Shown here in pieces: positions 9,869 to 17,646 of a stretch of 64,000 nucleotides of DNA; within the stretch, counting starts at the first letter, position 1, and the number at the start of each line of letters is the position of its first letter. The position numbers and the translations under genes are program-made. The stretch is from Amycolatopsis regifaucium (GTDB lineage: Bacteria > Actinomycetota > Actinomycetes > Mycobacteriales > Pseudonocardiaceae), in contig NZ_LQCI01000004.1 of NCBI RefSeq assembly GCF_001613935.1, forward strand, positions 174,777 through 238,776, given 5' to 3'. Below the pieces are notes generated by a model. That model saw nothing but the letters and a program-made list of their open reading frames with translations. It ran no database searches and had not been told where the DNA came from.

Positions 9869-9923
9869 GCGCGTGAAGGCCTCCTTCCCTCTGCTCAGCC
9901 GAGGGAAGGGGGCCTTCACGCGC
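9869..9923. repeat. Dispersed palindrome, copy 1
   Basis: Arms 9869-9891 and 9901-9923 pair over 23 bp with one G-T wobble and a 9-nt loop. The arm core is GTGAAGGCCTCCTTCCCTC. It begins 14 nt after the cupredoxin stop and so can act as its terminator. It is one of seven related palindromes in the window. Confidence 0.9.
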
Positions 9924-9930
9924 AAGGCGC

Positions 9931-9990
9931 GTTACCTTTTCCGTGCGGCGCTCGTCATGTCCATGACGGATCGGGCGCGAGAAAGGTAAC
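9931..9990 (+). promoter_or_regulatory. Nested palindromes in the ECF sigma leader
   Basis: GTTACCTTT (9931-9939) and AAAGGTAAC (9982-9990) form an outer inverted repeat. Inside it, CGTCATG (9953-9959) and CATGACG (9962-9968) form a second one around a 2-nt centre. The right outer arm contains the likely ribosome binding sequence AAAGG, so pairing would hide translation initiation. It could equally be a pair of operators. Confidence 0.5.
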
Positions 9991-9993
9991 GAC

Positions 9994-10857
9994 ATGACCG
10001 GCGAAGCCCTGGCCAGCGCGTTCGAGGAGCAGCGCGGGCGCCTGGTGGCGGTGGCACACCGGATGCTCGGCTCGCGCGCCGACGCCGAGGACGCCGTCCA
10101 GGAGGCCTGGCTGCGGCTGGCCCGGCAGGACGCCGACACGATCGGCAATCTCTCCGGCTGGCTGACCACGGTCGTCGGGCGCGTCTGCATCGACGTCCTG
10201 CGCTCCCGCAAGACCCGCCCCGAGGATTCGTACGACGAGCCGCCCGAGCCGCTGGTGATCGAGGACTCGCTGGAAGAAGACGCGATGCTCGCCGAGTCGG
10301 TCGGGGTGGCGTTGCTCGTGGTGCTGGACACCCTCGGTCCCGCCGAGCGGCTGGCGTTCGTCCTGCACGATCTGTTCGCCGTCCCGTTCACCGAGGTCGG
10401 CGAGATCCTCGGCAAATCCCCGGACGCCGCCAAAATGCTCGCCAGCCGCGCGCGCCGGAAGGTGCAGGGACGGCGTCCGGCCGACGAGTCGTCGCAGCGT
10501 GCCGTGGTCGAAGCGTTCCTGGCGGCCGCGCGCGAAGGGGACTTCGACGGACTGATCGAGCTGCTCCACCCCGACGTGACCTGGCGTTCGCAGACGAGGC
10601 ACGGCGAGGTCGTGCGGCTGGGCGCGGCCGAGGTGGCCACGCGCGTCCAGCGCGGGGCGCGCGCCGCTGTCACCACGCGTGCCGCGCTGGTCGACGGGAA
10701 GCCGGGGGTCGTGTCGTGGAGCAGGACCGGCAAGCTGCTGGGCGTGATGTCGTGCACCGTCGTCGACGGCCGCATCGCCGGAATCGACTCCGTGAGTGAT
10801 CCACGTCGCCTCGCGGCCATGGGTGTTACCTCTTGGGAGCCCTCCTCGTCGAAGTAA
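9994..10857 (+). CDS. ECF41-type RNA polymerase sigma factor (SigJ-like)
   Basis: 287 residues. Sigma region 2 (~5-75; AHRMLGSRADAEDAVQEAWLRL) and region 4 (~110-160; FTEVGEILGKSPDAAKMLASRARRK) are followed by a SnoaL-like C-terminal domain (~170-287; DGKPGVVSW, DGRIAGIDSVSDPRRL). In ECF41 factors this extension tunes activity in place of a classical anti-sigma factor. The gene is paired with a carboxymuconolactone decarboxylase/AhpD-like gene directly downstream, the usual ECF41 arrangement. The ATG lies 7 nt after AAAGG. Confidence 0.92.
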   Translation: MTGEALASAFEEQRGRLVAVAHRMLGSRADAEDAVQEAWLRLARQDADTIGNLSGWLTTVVGRVCIDVLRSRKTRPEDSYDEPPEPLVIEDSLEEDAMLAESVGVALLVVLDTLGPAERLAFVLHDLFAVPFTEVGEILGKSPDAAKMLASRARRKVQGRRPADESSQRAVVEAFLAAAREGDFDGLIELLHPDVTWRSQTRHGEVVRLGAAEVATRVQRGARAAVTTRAALVDGKPGVVSWSRTGKLLGVMSCTVVDGRIAGIDSVSDPRRLAAMGVTSWEPSSSK

Positions 10858-10886
10858 GTGAACACCGACGAGAAGGAGAAAATCCC

Positions 10887-11360
10887 ATGCAGGCAAGGCT
10901 GGAAGTCTTCAAGACCGCTCTCGCGCCGAAGCTCGTGAAGCATCTCGCGGCGGCCGGAAGGCTCCTCGAAAGCAGCGAAATCCCCGCCACGACAAGGGAA
11001 CTGGTGAACATCCGGGCCAGCCAGATCAACGGGTGCGCGGGCTGCCTGGACATGCACACCAAGGACGCCGCGGCGGCGGGGGAGACCACCGTCCGGTTGA
11101 ACCTGGTCGCGTGCTGGCGCGAGGCGACGGTCTTCACCGAGGCCGAGCGCGCCGCACTGGAACTCACCGAGGCGGGTTGCCGCATCGCCGACAGCGCCGG
11201 GGTCAGCGACGAGGTGTGGGAGTCCGCCGCCAAGCACTACGACGACGAACAGCTCCTGGCCTTGACGATGCAGATCGCGCTCATCAACGCCTTCAACCGG
11301 CTGAACGTCATCACCCGGCAGCCGGCGGGGGACTACACGCCCGGCCAGTTCGCGCACTGA
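10887..11360 (+). CDS. AhpD-like carboxymuconolactone decarboxylase family protein
   Basis: 157 residues. The CxxC redox motif lies in NGCAGCLDMHTKDA, as in AhpD-type alkylhydroperoxidases of this family. The start is the ATG preceded by AGAAGGAG (10871-10878). A longer frame overlaps the sigma gene and lacks an RBS. Such proteins are the conserved partner and likely regulon target of ECF41 sigma factors, probably acting in peroxide or electrophile defence. The substrate is unknown. Confidence 0.92.
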   Translation: MQARLEVFKTALAPKLVKHLAAAGRLLESSEIPATTRELVNIRASQINGCAGCLDMHTKDAAAAGETTVRLNLVACWREATVFTEAERAALELTEAGCRIADSAGVSDEVWESAAKHYDDEQLLALTMQIALINAFNRLNVITRQPAGDYTPGQFAH

Positions 11361-11368
11361 AACACCGG

Positions 11369-11427
11369 AAGTACATGAAGGCCCCCATCCTTGCGCCTGG
11401 GTACAGGATGGGGGCCTTCATGTACTT
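11369..11427. repeat. Dispersed palindrome, copy 2, between convergent genes
   Basis: A perfect 23-bp stem (11369-11391 / 11405-11427) with a 13-nt loop. The arm starts AAGTACATGAAGGCCCCCAT. It lies between the AhpD-like gene and the BCCT gene, which converge, so it is well placed as a bidirectional terminator. Confidence 0.9.
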
Positions 11428-11433
11428 GCGAGC

Positions 11434-13182
11434 TCAGGAGCGCTGTTTCGCCCGCCCGAGGATGCGGCGGCGTCCACCGGCGCTGTTGGTGCGTTCCTCG
11501 TGGAGTTCCTTCAGCGACAGCATCATCGCGTCTTCCTGCTTCATCAGCGGGTCGTTGCGCAGATCCTTCCAGACCGACACGCACAACCCGACCATCACGA
11601 ACACGAACGGCACCGCGATCAGGATGGTGAGATTCTGCAGACCGGTCAGCGCCTTGTCCCCGCCGACCAGCAGCATCACCGCCGCGACGGCGCCCATCAG
11701 CACACCCCAGAAGATGACGACGTTCTTCTTCGGATGCACGCTTCCGCGCTGGGACAAGGTGCCCATCACCACCGACGCCGCGTCCGCGCCGGAGACGAAG
11801 AAAATGGACACCAGGATCATCACCAGGACCGCGATCGGGATGAACCACGGCAGTGTCTCGAGCAGTTCGAACGTCGCCGACTGGGCACTGCCCGCGCCCG
11901 CGATGTCGGTACCTGCCCGCTGCCTGCTGATCGCCGCGCCGCCGAAGATCGCGAACCAGATCAGGCTCACCACGCTCGGGATCGCGATGACGCCGAAGAT
12001 GAACTGGCGGATCGTGCGGCCGCGGGAGATCCGCGCGATGAACATGCCGACGAAGGGCGTCCACGAGATCCACCACGCCCAGTAGAAGACCGTCCAGCCG
12101 CCGAGCCAGGTCTGCATCTCGTTGCCGCCGGTCATCCCGGTCCGGCCGGACATCTCCGCCAGCTCACGGAAGTAGTCGCCGATCGCGCCGGGCACGATGT
12201 TGAGGATCAGCACGGTCGGCCCGACCACCAGCACGAACACCGCGAGCACCGCGGCGAGCACCATGTTGATGTTGGACAGCCACTGGATCCCCTTGGCCAC
12301 GCCGGAAACCGCCGAAGCGATGAACGCGATGGTGAGGATCGCGATGATCGCGACCAGCAGGCCCTTGCCGGGGTTGTCGATCCAGCCGACGGCACCGAGG
12401 CCGCCGCCGACCTGGAGCGCGCCGAGACCGAGGGAGGCGGCCGAACCGAACAACGTGGCGAAGATCGCCATGATGTCGATCGCCTTGCCCAGCGGGCCTT
12501 CGGTGCGCCGCTTGCCGATCAGCGGGGCGAACACCGAACTAATCAGCTGGGTGCGGCCCTTCCGGAAGGTGCTGTAGGCGATCGCGAGACCGACGACGGC
12601 GTAGATCGCCCACGGGTGCACGGTCCAGTGGAACAGCGTCGTGGCCATCGCGGTGTGGACGGCTTCGTCGGAATTCGGGGCCGCGGTGCCCGGTGGCGGG
12701 CTCGCGAGGTGGGAGACCGGCTCGTACACACCGAAGAACATCAGGCCGATGCCCATCCCGGCGCTGAACATCATCGCGATCCACGACGACGTCCGGAATT
12801 CGGGAAGTTCCTTGTCCCCGCCGAGGGGGATCCGGCCGTAGCGGCTTATGGCCAGACAGACCGCGAAGAGCACGAAACCGCTCGCGGTGAGGACGAAAGC
12901 CCAACCGCCATAAGGGATCACGGCGTCGTTGAGGAGGGTCGACGCGACTTTCGCGAGGTTCTCCGGCGCGAGCACGCCCCAAAGGATGATCGCGAGCGCG
13001 AGGGCCGCCGCCACACCGAAAACGGTGCGGTCGGTCGTGGCGGGTCGGTCGGCGGCGAGATCGAGAGGGACGTGCTCATCGGGCGGGTGCCCCGGACCCG
13101 TCGTATCCGGTGCGTGTGCGAGGTCGGTCGCGGTCTCCGCGAGGACCTCTTCTTCCGCTTGTTTCCCGTCCTGCGAACTCAT
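11434..13182 (-). CDS. BCCT family betaine/carnitine/choline transporter
   Basis: 582 residues with about 12 predicted membrane helices. Family signatures are FGVYEPVSHL, FHWTVHPWAIYAVVGL and the Trp-rich FYWAWWISWTPFVGMF helix followed by ARISRGRTIRQF. A hydrophilic, acidic N-tail of ~50 residues and a basic C-tail (LGRAKQRS) are the usual osmosensing extensions. It imports a compatible solute with Na+ or H+. The ATG at 13182 is preferred; an in-frame TTG two codons upstream is the alternative. No RBS is obvious. Confidence 0.9.
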   Translation of the reverse strand: MSSQDGKQAEEEVLAETATDLAHAPDTTGPGHPPDEHVPLDLAADRPATTDRTVFGVAAALALAIILWGVLAPENLAKVASTLLNDAVIPYGGWAFVLTASGFVLFAVCLAISRYGRIPLGGDKELPEFRTSSWIAMMFSAGMGIGLMFFGVYEPVSHLASPPPGTAAPNSDEAVHTAMATTLFHWTVHPWAIYAVVGLAIAYSTFRKGRTQLISSVFAPLIGKRRTEGPLGKAIDIMAIFATLFGSAASLGLGALQVGGGLGAVGWIDNPGKGLLVAIIAILTIAFIASAVSGVAKGIQWLSNINMVLAAVLAVFVLVVGPTVLILNIVPGAIGDYFRELAEMSGRTGMTGGNEMQTWLGGWTVFYWAWWISWTPFVGMFIARISRGRTIRQFIFGVIAIPSVVSLIWFAIFGGAAISRQRAGTDIAGAGSAQSATFELLETLPWFIPIAVLVMILVSIFFVSGADAASVVMGTLSQRGSVHPKKNVVIFWGVLMGAVAAVMLLVGGDKALTGLQNLTILIAVPFVFVMVGLCVSVWKDLRNDPLMKQEDAMMLSLKELHEERTNSAGGRRRILGRAKQRS

Positions 13183-13375
13183 GTTCAACCGCGCCGATGA
13201 CAGCGCGCTCTCCTTCCGCCCGAGTCAACCCGTTTGCATCACCGCACCCTAACCAGAAAACCGGTAACCGGCAGAAAATGCGGCAACTGAGGTTTAGACC
13301 CGTGATTGTGGCGCCGACCTCGGCGGATGCGGGGTCGGCGACGGCGGAGAACGTGTCGCTCGTGACACCGTGAGT

Positions 13376-13519
13376 TCAGCTCGTGGCGCCACCTCGCCAG
13401 AAGGGCCGACCGATGGGGTCGCCGCCGGCGGCATCCGGGCGTCCCTGCCGGGCGTGGTTGCGCTGCAGGAGGTAGGTGACCAGGGCGAGGAGGGCGAGGG
13501 TGGCGATGAATGCGGTCAT
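13376..13519 (-). CDS. 47-residue single-span membrane protein
   Basis: A short reading frame with a hydrophobic N-terminal helix (MTAFIATLALLALVTYLL) and a basic, Gly/Pro-rich tail (QRNHARQGRP). It fits the space between the BCCT gene and the divergent GlxA-type regulator and shares that promoter region. The RBS is weak. Function unknown. Codon use is GC-biased as in its neighbours, which supports a real gene. Confidence 0.5.
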   Translation of the reverse strand: MTAFIATLALLALVTYLLQRNHARQGRPDAAGGDPIGRPFWRGGATS

Positions 13520-13543
13520 GGCGGTAAGTTTGCGCCACTCGAC

Positions 13544-13591
13544 ATCCTGCCAAAAGTGGCTGTTCTGTCGTTGTGCGTCAAAATCCTGCCA
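13544..13591 (+). promoter_or_regulatory. Direct repeats upstream of the GlxA-type regulator
   Basis: ATCCTGCCA occurs at 13544-13552 and again at 13583-13591, 39 bp apart, just before the regulator start and between divergent genes. AraC-type regulators commonly bind spaced direct repeats, so this is a plausible autoregulatory site. Confidence 0.45.
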
Positions 13592-13605
13592 GCTATGCTC
13601 GCCGC

Positions 13606-14562
13606 ATGATGCAGAGCGTCGCCGTGGTGCTGATGGACGACTTCGCCCCCTTCGAGTTCGGCGTCGTCTGCGAGGTGTTCGGCGAAGACCGCTCCGATGA
13701 CGGAGTGCCGCCGCTCGACTTCCGCGTGTGCGGGGAGCGGGCGGGAGAGCAGTTGAGTCTTGGCCACGGCCTCAAAGTGACCCCGGAATTCGGCCTCGAA
13801 GCGACCGAGGACGCGGACCTCGTCGTGGTCCCCGCCTGTGACGTCCGCGACGAGTATCCGGCCGCGGTGCTCGAAGCGCTCCGCGCGGCTTCGGCGCGGG
13901 GAGCCACCCTGCTTTCGGTCTGCACCGGCGCGTTCGTGCTGGGCGCCGCGGGCCTGCTCGACGGCAGACGATGCACGAACCACTGGCGCCGCAGCGCCGA
14001 GTTCCGGAAGCGGTTCCCGCGGGCCCACCTCGACCCGGACGTCCTCTTCGTCGACGACGGCGACATCATCACCAGCGCGGGGACCGCCGCCGGCATCGAC
14101 GCGTGCCTGCACCTGGTGCGGCGTGAGCTGGGCTCGGCCGCGGCCACCGTGATCGCCCGGCGCATGGTGGTGCCGCCGCAACGCGAGGGCGGACAGCGCC
14201 AGTTCGTCGAGACGCCCATCCCGGAATGCACCGGCGACAGTCTTCAGCCGGTGCTCGCCTGGATGCTCGACACCCTCGACCGGGAACATCCCGTCGCCGA
14301 TCTCGCGCGCCGCGCGCAGATGTCCGAGCGCACCTTCGCCCGCAAGTTCGTCGCCGAGACGGGCACCACGCCGCATCGGTGGCTTTCGACGCAGCGAGTG
14401 CTGCACGCGAGGTCGCTGCTGGAGGAAACGACACTGGGCATCGACGAGATCGCCCGCCGCTGCGGGTTCGGCTCGGGCGCCTTGCTGCGGCACCATTTCC
14501 ACAAGGTCGTCGGGGTCTCCCCGCAGGACTACCGTCGCACCTTCGCGCCGCAGCGCGTCTAG
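13606..14562 (+). CDS. GlxA/FtrA-type transcriptional regulator (DJ-1/PfpI + AraC)
   Basis: 318 residues. The N-terminal half (~1-180) is a DJ-1/PfpI-like domain (SVAVVLMDDFAPFEFGVV; SVCTGAFVLGAAGLLDGRRCTNHW, the nucleophile-elbow region). The C-terminal ~105 residues are an AraC-type double HTH (LARRAQMSERTFARKF, LGIDEIARRCGFGSGALLRHHF). The start is ATG at 13606, with ATG 13609 as an alternative. Regulators of this class sense small metabolites; the target is unknown. It diverges from the 47-residue membrane protein. Confidence 0.92.
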   Translation: MMQSVAVVLMDDFAPFEFGVVCEVFGEDRSDDGVPPLDFRVCGERAGEQLSLGHGLKVTPEFGLEATEDADLVVVPACDVRDEYPAAVLEALRAASARGATLLSVCTGAFVLGAAGLLDGRRCTNHWRRSAEFRKRFPRAHLDPDVLFVDDGDIITSAGTAAGIDACLHLVRRELGSAAATVIARRMVVPPQREGGQRQFVETPIPECTGDSLQPVLAWMLDTLDREHPVADLARRAQMSERTFARKFVAETGTTPHRWLSTQRVLHARSLLEETTLGIDEIARRCGFGSGALLRHHFHKVVGVSPQDYRRTFAPQRV

Positions 14563-14621
14563 TCCGTGTCCGGAAAGGACGGTCGCTTCCCGAGGAACGC
14601 GCGACGGGGGCGGGAGGTTGC

Positions 14622-14810
14622 CTAGTCCCTCGGCGCCTTGGTGAAGAGTCCGAGGGACTGGGCGATGGTCGCCCCGCCGACCATCAAGGCGATCGGCAGG
14701 GTCCTCACCCAGAAAGCGCCCGCGTCGAGCGAGACCAGCAGTGCGATCAGCCCGCCCGCCAGCAAGGCGAGCACGAACATCCCCAACGCGACGCGAGGCT
14801 TCGAGATCAT
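14622..14810 (-). CDS. Small membrane protein (62 aa)
   Basis: Two hydrophobic segments (GMFVLALLAGGLIALLVSL and TLPIALMVGGATIAQSLGL) separated by a short loop, with a basic N-terminus MISKPR. GGAGG is well placed before the ATG. No family recognised. It is probably transcribed separately from the secreted-protein gene upstream at 15268. Confidence 0.65.
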   Translation of the reverse strand: MISKPRVALGMFVLALLAGGLIALLVSLDAGAFWVRTLPIALMVGGATIAQSLGLFTKAPRD

Positions 14811-14899
14811 ATGTCCTCCAAGGGTGGTTCTGGAGGAGCAAGTCTGGCGGCGGTCCCGACGCGGAGCGAGGTCATTTTTGCCGGAGTCCTCCCGTCCGG

Positions 14900-15268
14900 T
14901 CAGCGGCAGCGCGAACTCCCGTCGACCGAGGTCCACGACGGATACGGCGCGACCTTCGCGACGTTCAGTTTCACGCACTTTCCCTCGCCTTTGGCGACCT
15001 TGGCGGTCACGACGACGACCGCGAACGCGGCCGCGCACGCACCGTTGCCCGGCGTGGGAATCGCGCCGCACAGTCCGGCCGCGGCGAGGCCGTCCCTGGC
15101 GATGGTGTTCGTCTCCTTCTTGCTGAAGACGTAGCTGCAAGTGGCGATCCCGCAAGCGAAGTCCCCGGTCACCGCCGTCTCGGCGGCGTTCGCCGGTGCG
15201 GCCGGGGCCAGCACGGCGGCGACGGCGGCGACGGCGGAAAGCAGTCCGATCTTCCTGGTGGTGTTCAT
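14900..15268 (-). CDS. Secreted Cys-rich small protein (122 aa)
   Basis: A clear Sec signal (MNTTRKIGLLSAVAAVAAVLAP, PANAAE cleavage region) is followed by a ~90-residue mature protein with six cysteines (FACGIATCS, LCGAIPTPGNGACAA, GKCVKL, SRCR), probably disulfide-bonded. AAGGACGG lies before the ATG. No characterised family recognised. The near-even Cys spacing and small size fit an exported structural or antagonist protein, but nothing further can be claimed. Confidence 0.75.
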   Translation of the reverse strand: MNTTRKIGLLSAVAAVAAVLAPAAPANAAETAVTGDFACGIATCSYVFSKKETNTIARDGLAAAGLCGAIPTPGNGACAAAFAVVVVTAKVAKGEGKCVKLNVAKVAPYPSWTSVDGSSRCR

Positions 15269-15431
15269 GTCGACCGTCCTTTGTGGTCAATTAGTGGGAC
15301 GTGATCGACGCTAGGAACGGCCGCTTGGCAACCGCTAAGGATGTTGAAAGCAGGCGCGGCTTTTGTCCTTCGAACGGGTGGTCATCGCCGGTTCCGTTCA
15401 CTCGTCCGGGTGACGCCGTGGACCAGCGCGG

Positions 15432-15485
15432 TTGCGACGCGGCCAAATCCGGACGTATGATCAGGGCAGTCGTACAGGACGAACG
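15432..15485 (+). promoter_or_regulatory. Promoter and possible operator of the TetR gene
   Basis: TTGCGA (15432-15437) and TATGAT (15456-15461), separated by 18 bp, form a sigma70-like promoter. Just downstream, GTCGTACAGGACGAAC is an imperfect inverted repeat of the size TetR proteins bind. Confidence 0.5.
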
Positions 15486-15497
15486 CCCTAGGAGGCG

Positions 15498-16064
15498 ATG
15501 GTGGTGGACTCCCCGGCCGCGGCGCGCGGTCAGCTGGTGCGGCGGCGGTTGCTGGAGGCGGCGGTCGCGCTGGTTCCCGAACGCGGCTGGTCCGCGGTCA
15601 GCACCCGGATCCTCGCCGAGCGCGCGGGTGTCACGCCGAGCGTCGTGCACTACCACTTCCCTTCGTTGCAGGCCTTGCTGATCGAGGCCGTACTGGGGGC
15701 GATGCGCGAGGTCGCCGGAGCCTTCGAACCGGTGCTGGAAACCGCCGAAACCCCCGAAGCCGCGGTGGACGCCGTGCTGGCGTCGATCGGCGGGTACTCC
15801 GGCACGGATCCGATGTCGCTGCTGTTCACCGAGGCCTACTTGGCCGCCACCCGGGACGAGACCCTGCGGCAGGGAATCCGGGACGTGCTCGCCGGACTGC
15901 GGACGAAGTTCGGCGCCTGGCTGGCTGAACGCGGCGTGGTGGACGCCGACGGCACGGCCGCGGTGCTCTTCGCGACGGTGGACGGGCTCCTGCTGCACCG
16001 CGCGCTCGAACCGGAGTCCGACCCGGGGTCCGTCGCGGCCGTCCTGCGCCGTCTCGTCCGCTGA
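15498..16064 (+). CDS. TetR family transcriptional regulator
   Basis: 188 residues. The N-terminal HTH (ILAERAGVTPSVVHYHFPSLQALL) is typical of TetR repressors; the rest is the ligand-binding helical domain. GGAGG at 15491-15495 is only 2 nt from the ATG, so the in-frame GTG codons at 15501 or 15504 may be the true start. It lies 20 nt upstream of an FAD monooxygenase on the same strand and most likely controls it in response to that enzyme's substrate. Confidence 0.9.
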   Translation: MVVDSPAAARGQLVRRRLLEAAVALVPERGWSAVSTRILAERAGVTPSVVHYHFPSLQALLIEAVLGAMREVAGAFEPVLETAETPEAAVDAVLASIGGYSGTDPMSLLFTEAYLAATRDETLRQGIRDVLAGLRTKFGAWLAERGVVDADGTAAVLFATVDGLLLHRALEPESDPGSVAAVLRRLVR

Positions 16065-16084
16065 ACCGAAAGGGAGGAACCCCG

Positions 16085-17284
16085 ATGAAGGTGGCGATCT
16101 GCGGTGCCGGGATCACCGGCCTGGCCCTGGCGCACCGGCTCGCGGCGCGAGACGTCGAGGTCGTCGTGCTGGAACGAGCCGCGGGACCGAGAGCGCAGGG
16201 CTACATGATCGACTTCTTCGGCCCGGGATTCGACGCGGTCGAGGAGATGGGCCTGCTTCCCCAAGTCGAAGACGCGGCATACCGGGTGGACGAAGCCACC
16301 CTGCTGGACGACCGTGGCCGCCCTCGGGCGGCGATCGACTACGTCCGGTTCGCCAAATCGGTACGGGGCCGCCTGTGCAGCATCATGCGGCCCGATCTGG
16401 AGCACGTGCTGCGGACCGGGCTGCCGTCCACAGTGGACGTCCGATTCGGAGCGGGGGTCGCGGGAGTGGAGGATCTCGGCGACCGGGTGCGGATCACGCT
16501 GACGGACGGGGAGGTGCTCGAAGCCGATCTGCTGGTCGGTGCCGACGGGATCCATTCGACCGTGCGACGGCTCGTCTTCGGTGACGAAGACCGGTTCCTG
16601 CGCTATCTCGGGTTTCACACGGCCGCGTTCGTCTTCGAGGACGAAAAGATCCGCGAGGAGGTGGGGGATCGGTTCTGCCTCACCGACACCATCGGGATGC
16701 AGATGGGTTTCTACGGTCTCCGAGACGGCAAGCTCGCGGCCTTCGCCGTGCACCGCGCGGCGGATCCGGCCCTGCCCGAGGACGCACGCGGGACTCTCCG
16801 CGCTACGTACGGCTCGCTCGGTTGGGCGGTGCCGAAAGCTCTCGAACGCTGCCCGCCTTCCGGGGAGGTGTACTACGACCAGGTCGCGCAGATCGAAATG
16901 CCGTCGTGGAGCCGCGGCCGGGTCGTTCTCGTCGGCGACAGTTGCTACGCCGTCTCGCTGCTCGCCGGGCAGGGCGCTTCGCTGGGTATCGCCGGCGCGT
17001 TCGTTCTGGCCGACCGGCTCACGCGGGCGCCCTCGATCGACGCCGCTTTCGCGGAGTACGAAAAGCTGGTCCGTCCGGTGGTGACCGAAAAGCAACAGGT
17101 CGCTCGCCGAGGTGCGCGCTGGTTCCTGCCCGCGAACCGGTTCCTGCTTCAGGCGCGCCGGGTCCTGCTTCGGGTGGCGCGGCTTCCGGGGCTTGAACGT
17201 CCGCTGGCGGCGGCTGTTACGGGGAAGTCGACGGCGCTTGTGACGAATCTGCGGCGGGGGGCCGAGATACGGAGCGGCTCGTGA
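16085..17284 (+). CDS. FAD-dependent aromatic monooxygenase-like oxidoreductase
   Basis: 399 residues of the PHBH/UbiH-type flavoprotein class. It has an N-terminal Rossmann GAGITG motif (FAD ADP-binding), the DG motif region LLVGADGIHSTVRR, and the second FAD motif VVLVGDSCYAVSLLAGQGASLGIAGA. The C-terminal ~60 residues are basic and Leu-rich. Family members hydroxylate aromatics or inactivate antibiotics such as tetracycline, and pairing with a TetR regulator fits drug or xenobiotic handling. The substrate is not predictable. Confidence 0.9.
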   Translation: MKVAICGAGITGLALAHRLAARDVEVVVLERAAGPRAQGYMIDFFGPGFDAVEEMGLLPQVEDAAYRVDEATLLDDRGRPRAAIDYVRFAKSVRGRLCSIMRPDLEHVLRTGLPSTVDVRFGAGVAGVEDLGDRVRITLTDGEVLEADLLVGADGIHSTVRRLVFGDEDRFLRYLGFHTAAFVFEDEKIREEVGDRFCLTDTIGMQMGFYGLRDGKLAAFAVHRAADPALPEDARGTLRATYGSLGWAVPKALERCPPSGEVYYDQVAQIEMPSWSRGRVVLVGDSCYAVSLLAGQGASLGIAGAFVLADRLTRAPSIDAAFAEYEKLVRPVVTEKQQVARRGARWFLPANRFLLQARRVLLRVARLPGLERPLAAAVTGKSTALVTNLRRGAEIRSGS

Positions 17285-17646
17285 TGGTGTTTCGCCGGTC
17301 GGCTTAGTGAGGGGGTCCCTATTTCCCCACAGCGGTCACGTTCGGGACCTCTCGGCGAGGAATCCCCCGCGGCCGCGAAACGGGGTGACCTTCGCATGCC
17401 ACGCGAGGGGCGCCCCTGGGCGTAACACGCCACCTTGCCCTAGCCCTCGATGGAGCCCAAAGGCCGCTCACGACCTTCTCCCGGGCCACAACTGGGCCGC
17501 CCGGGGTAAGAACGCTGCCCCAACGTCGCATCGGGGCCCGGCACCTTTGATTTACCCCTCGGTAGAACACGAATCACCACTCGCGGCCCGCAGAGGAATT
17601 GCGTGTAGCCGGGGCAGATTGCTGACGGTATACCCTCCGGGTCGGT
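17285..17646. other. Intergenic region, no gene seen
   Basis: 362 bases between the FAD monooxygenase and the end of the DUF222/HNH gene. The only structure noted is a weak inverted repeat GGTCCC (17314-17319) / GGGACC (17344-17349). Short frames here have neither an RBS nor protein-like composition. Confidence 0.5.

Noticed and set aside
14563..14621. Hairpin between the GlxA-type gene and the small membrane protein
   Set aside because: Pairing is short and imperfect (CCGTGTCC with GGACGG); not convincing as a terminator.
17285..17646. Possible tRNA or small RNA in the gap after the FAD monooxygenase
   Set aside because: No T-loop consensus or cloverleaf could be built by eye; only short weak inverted repeats.
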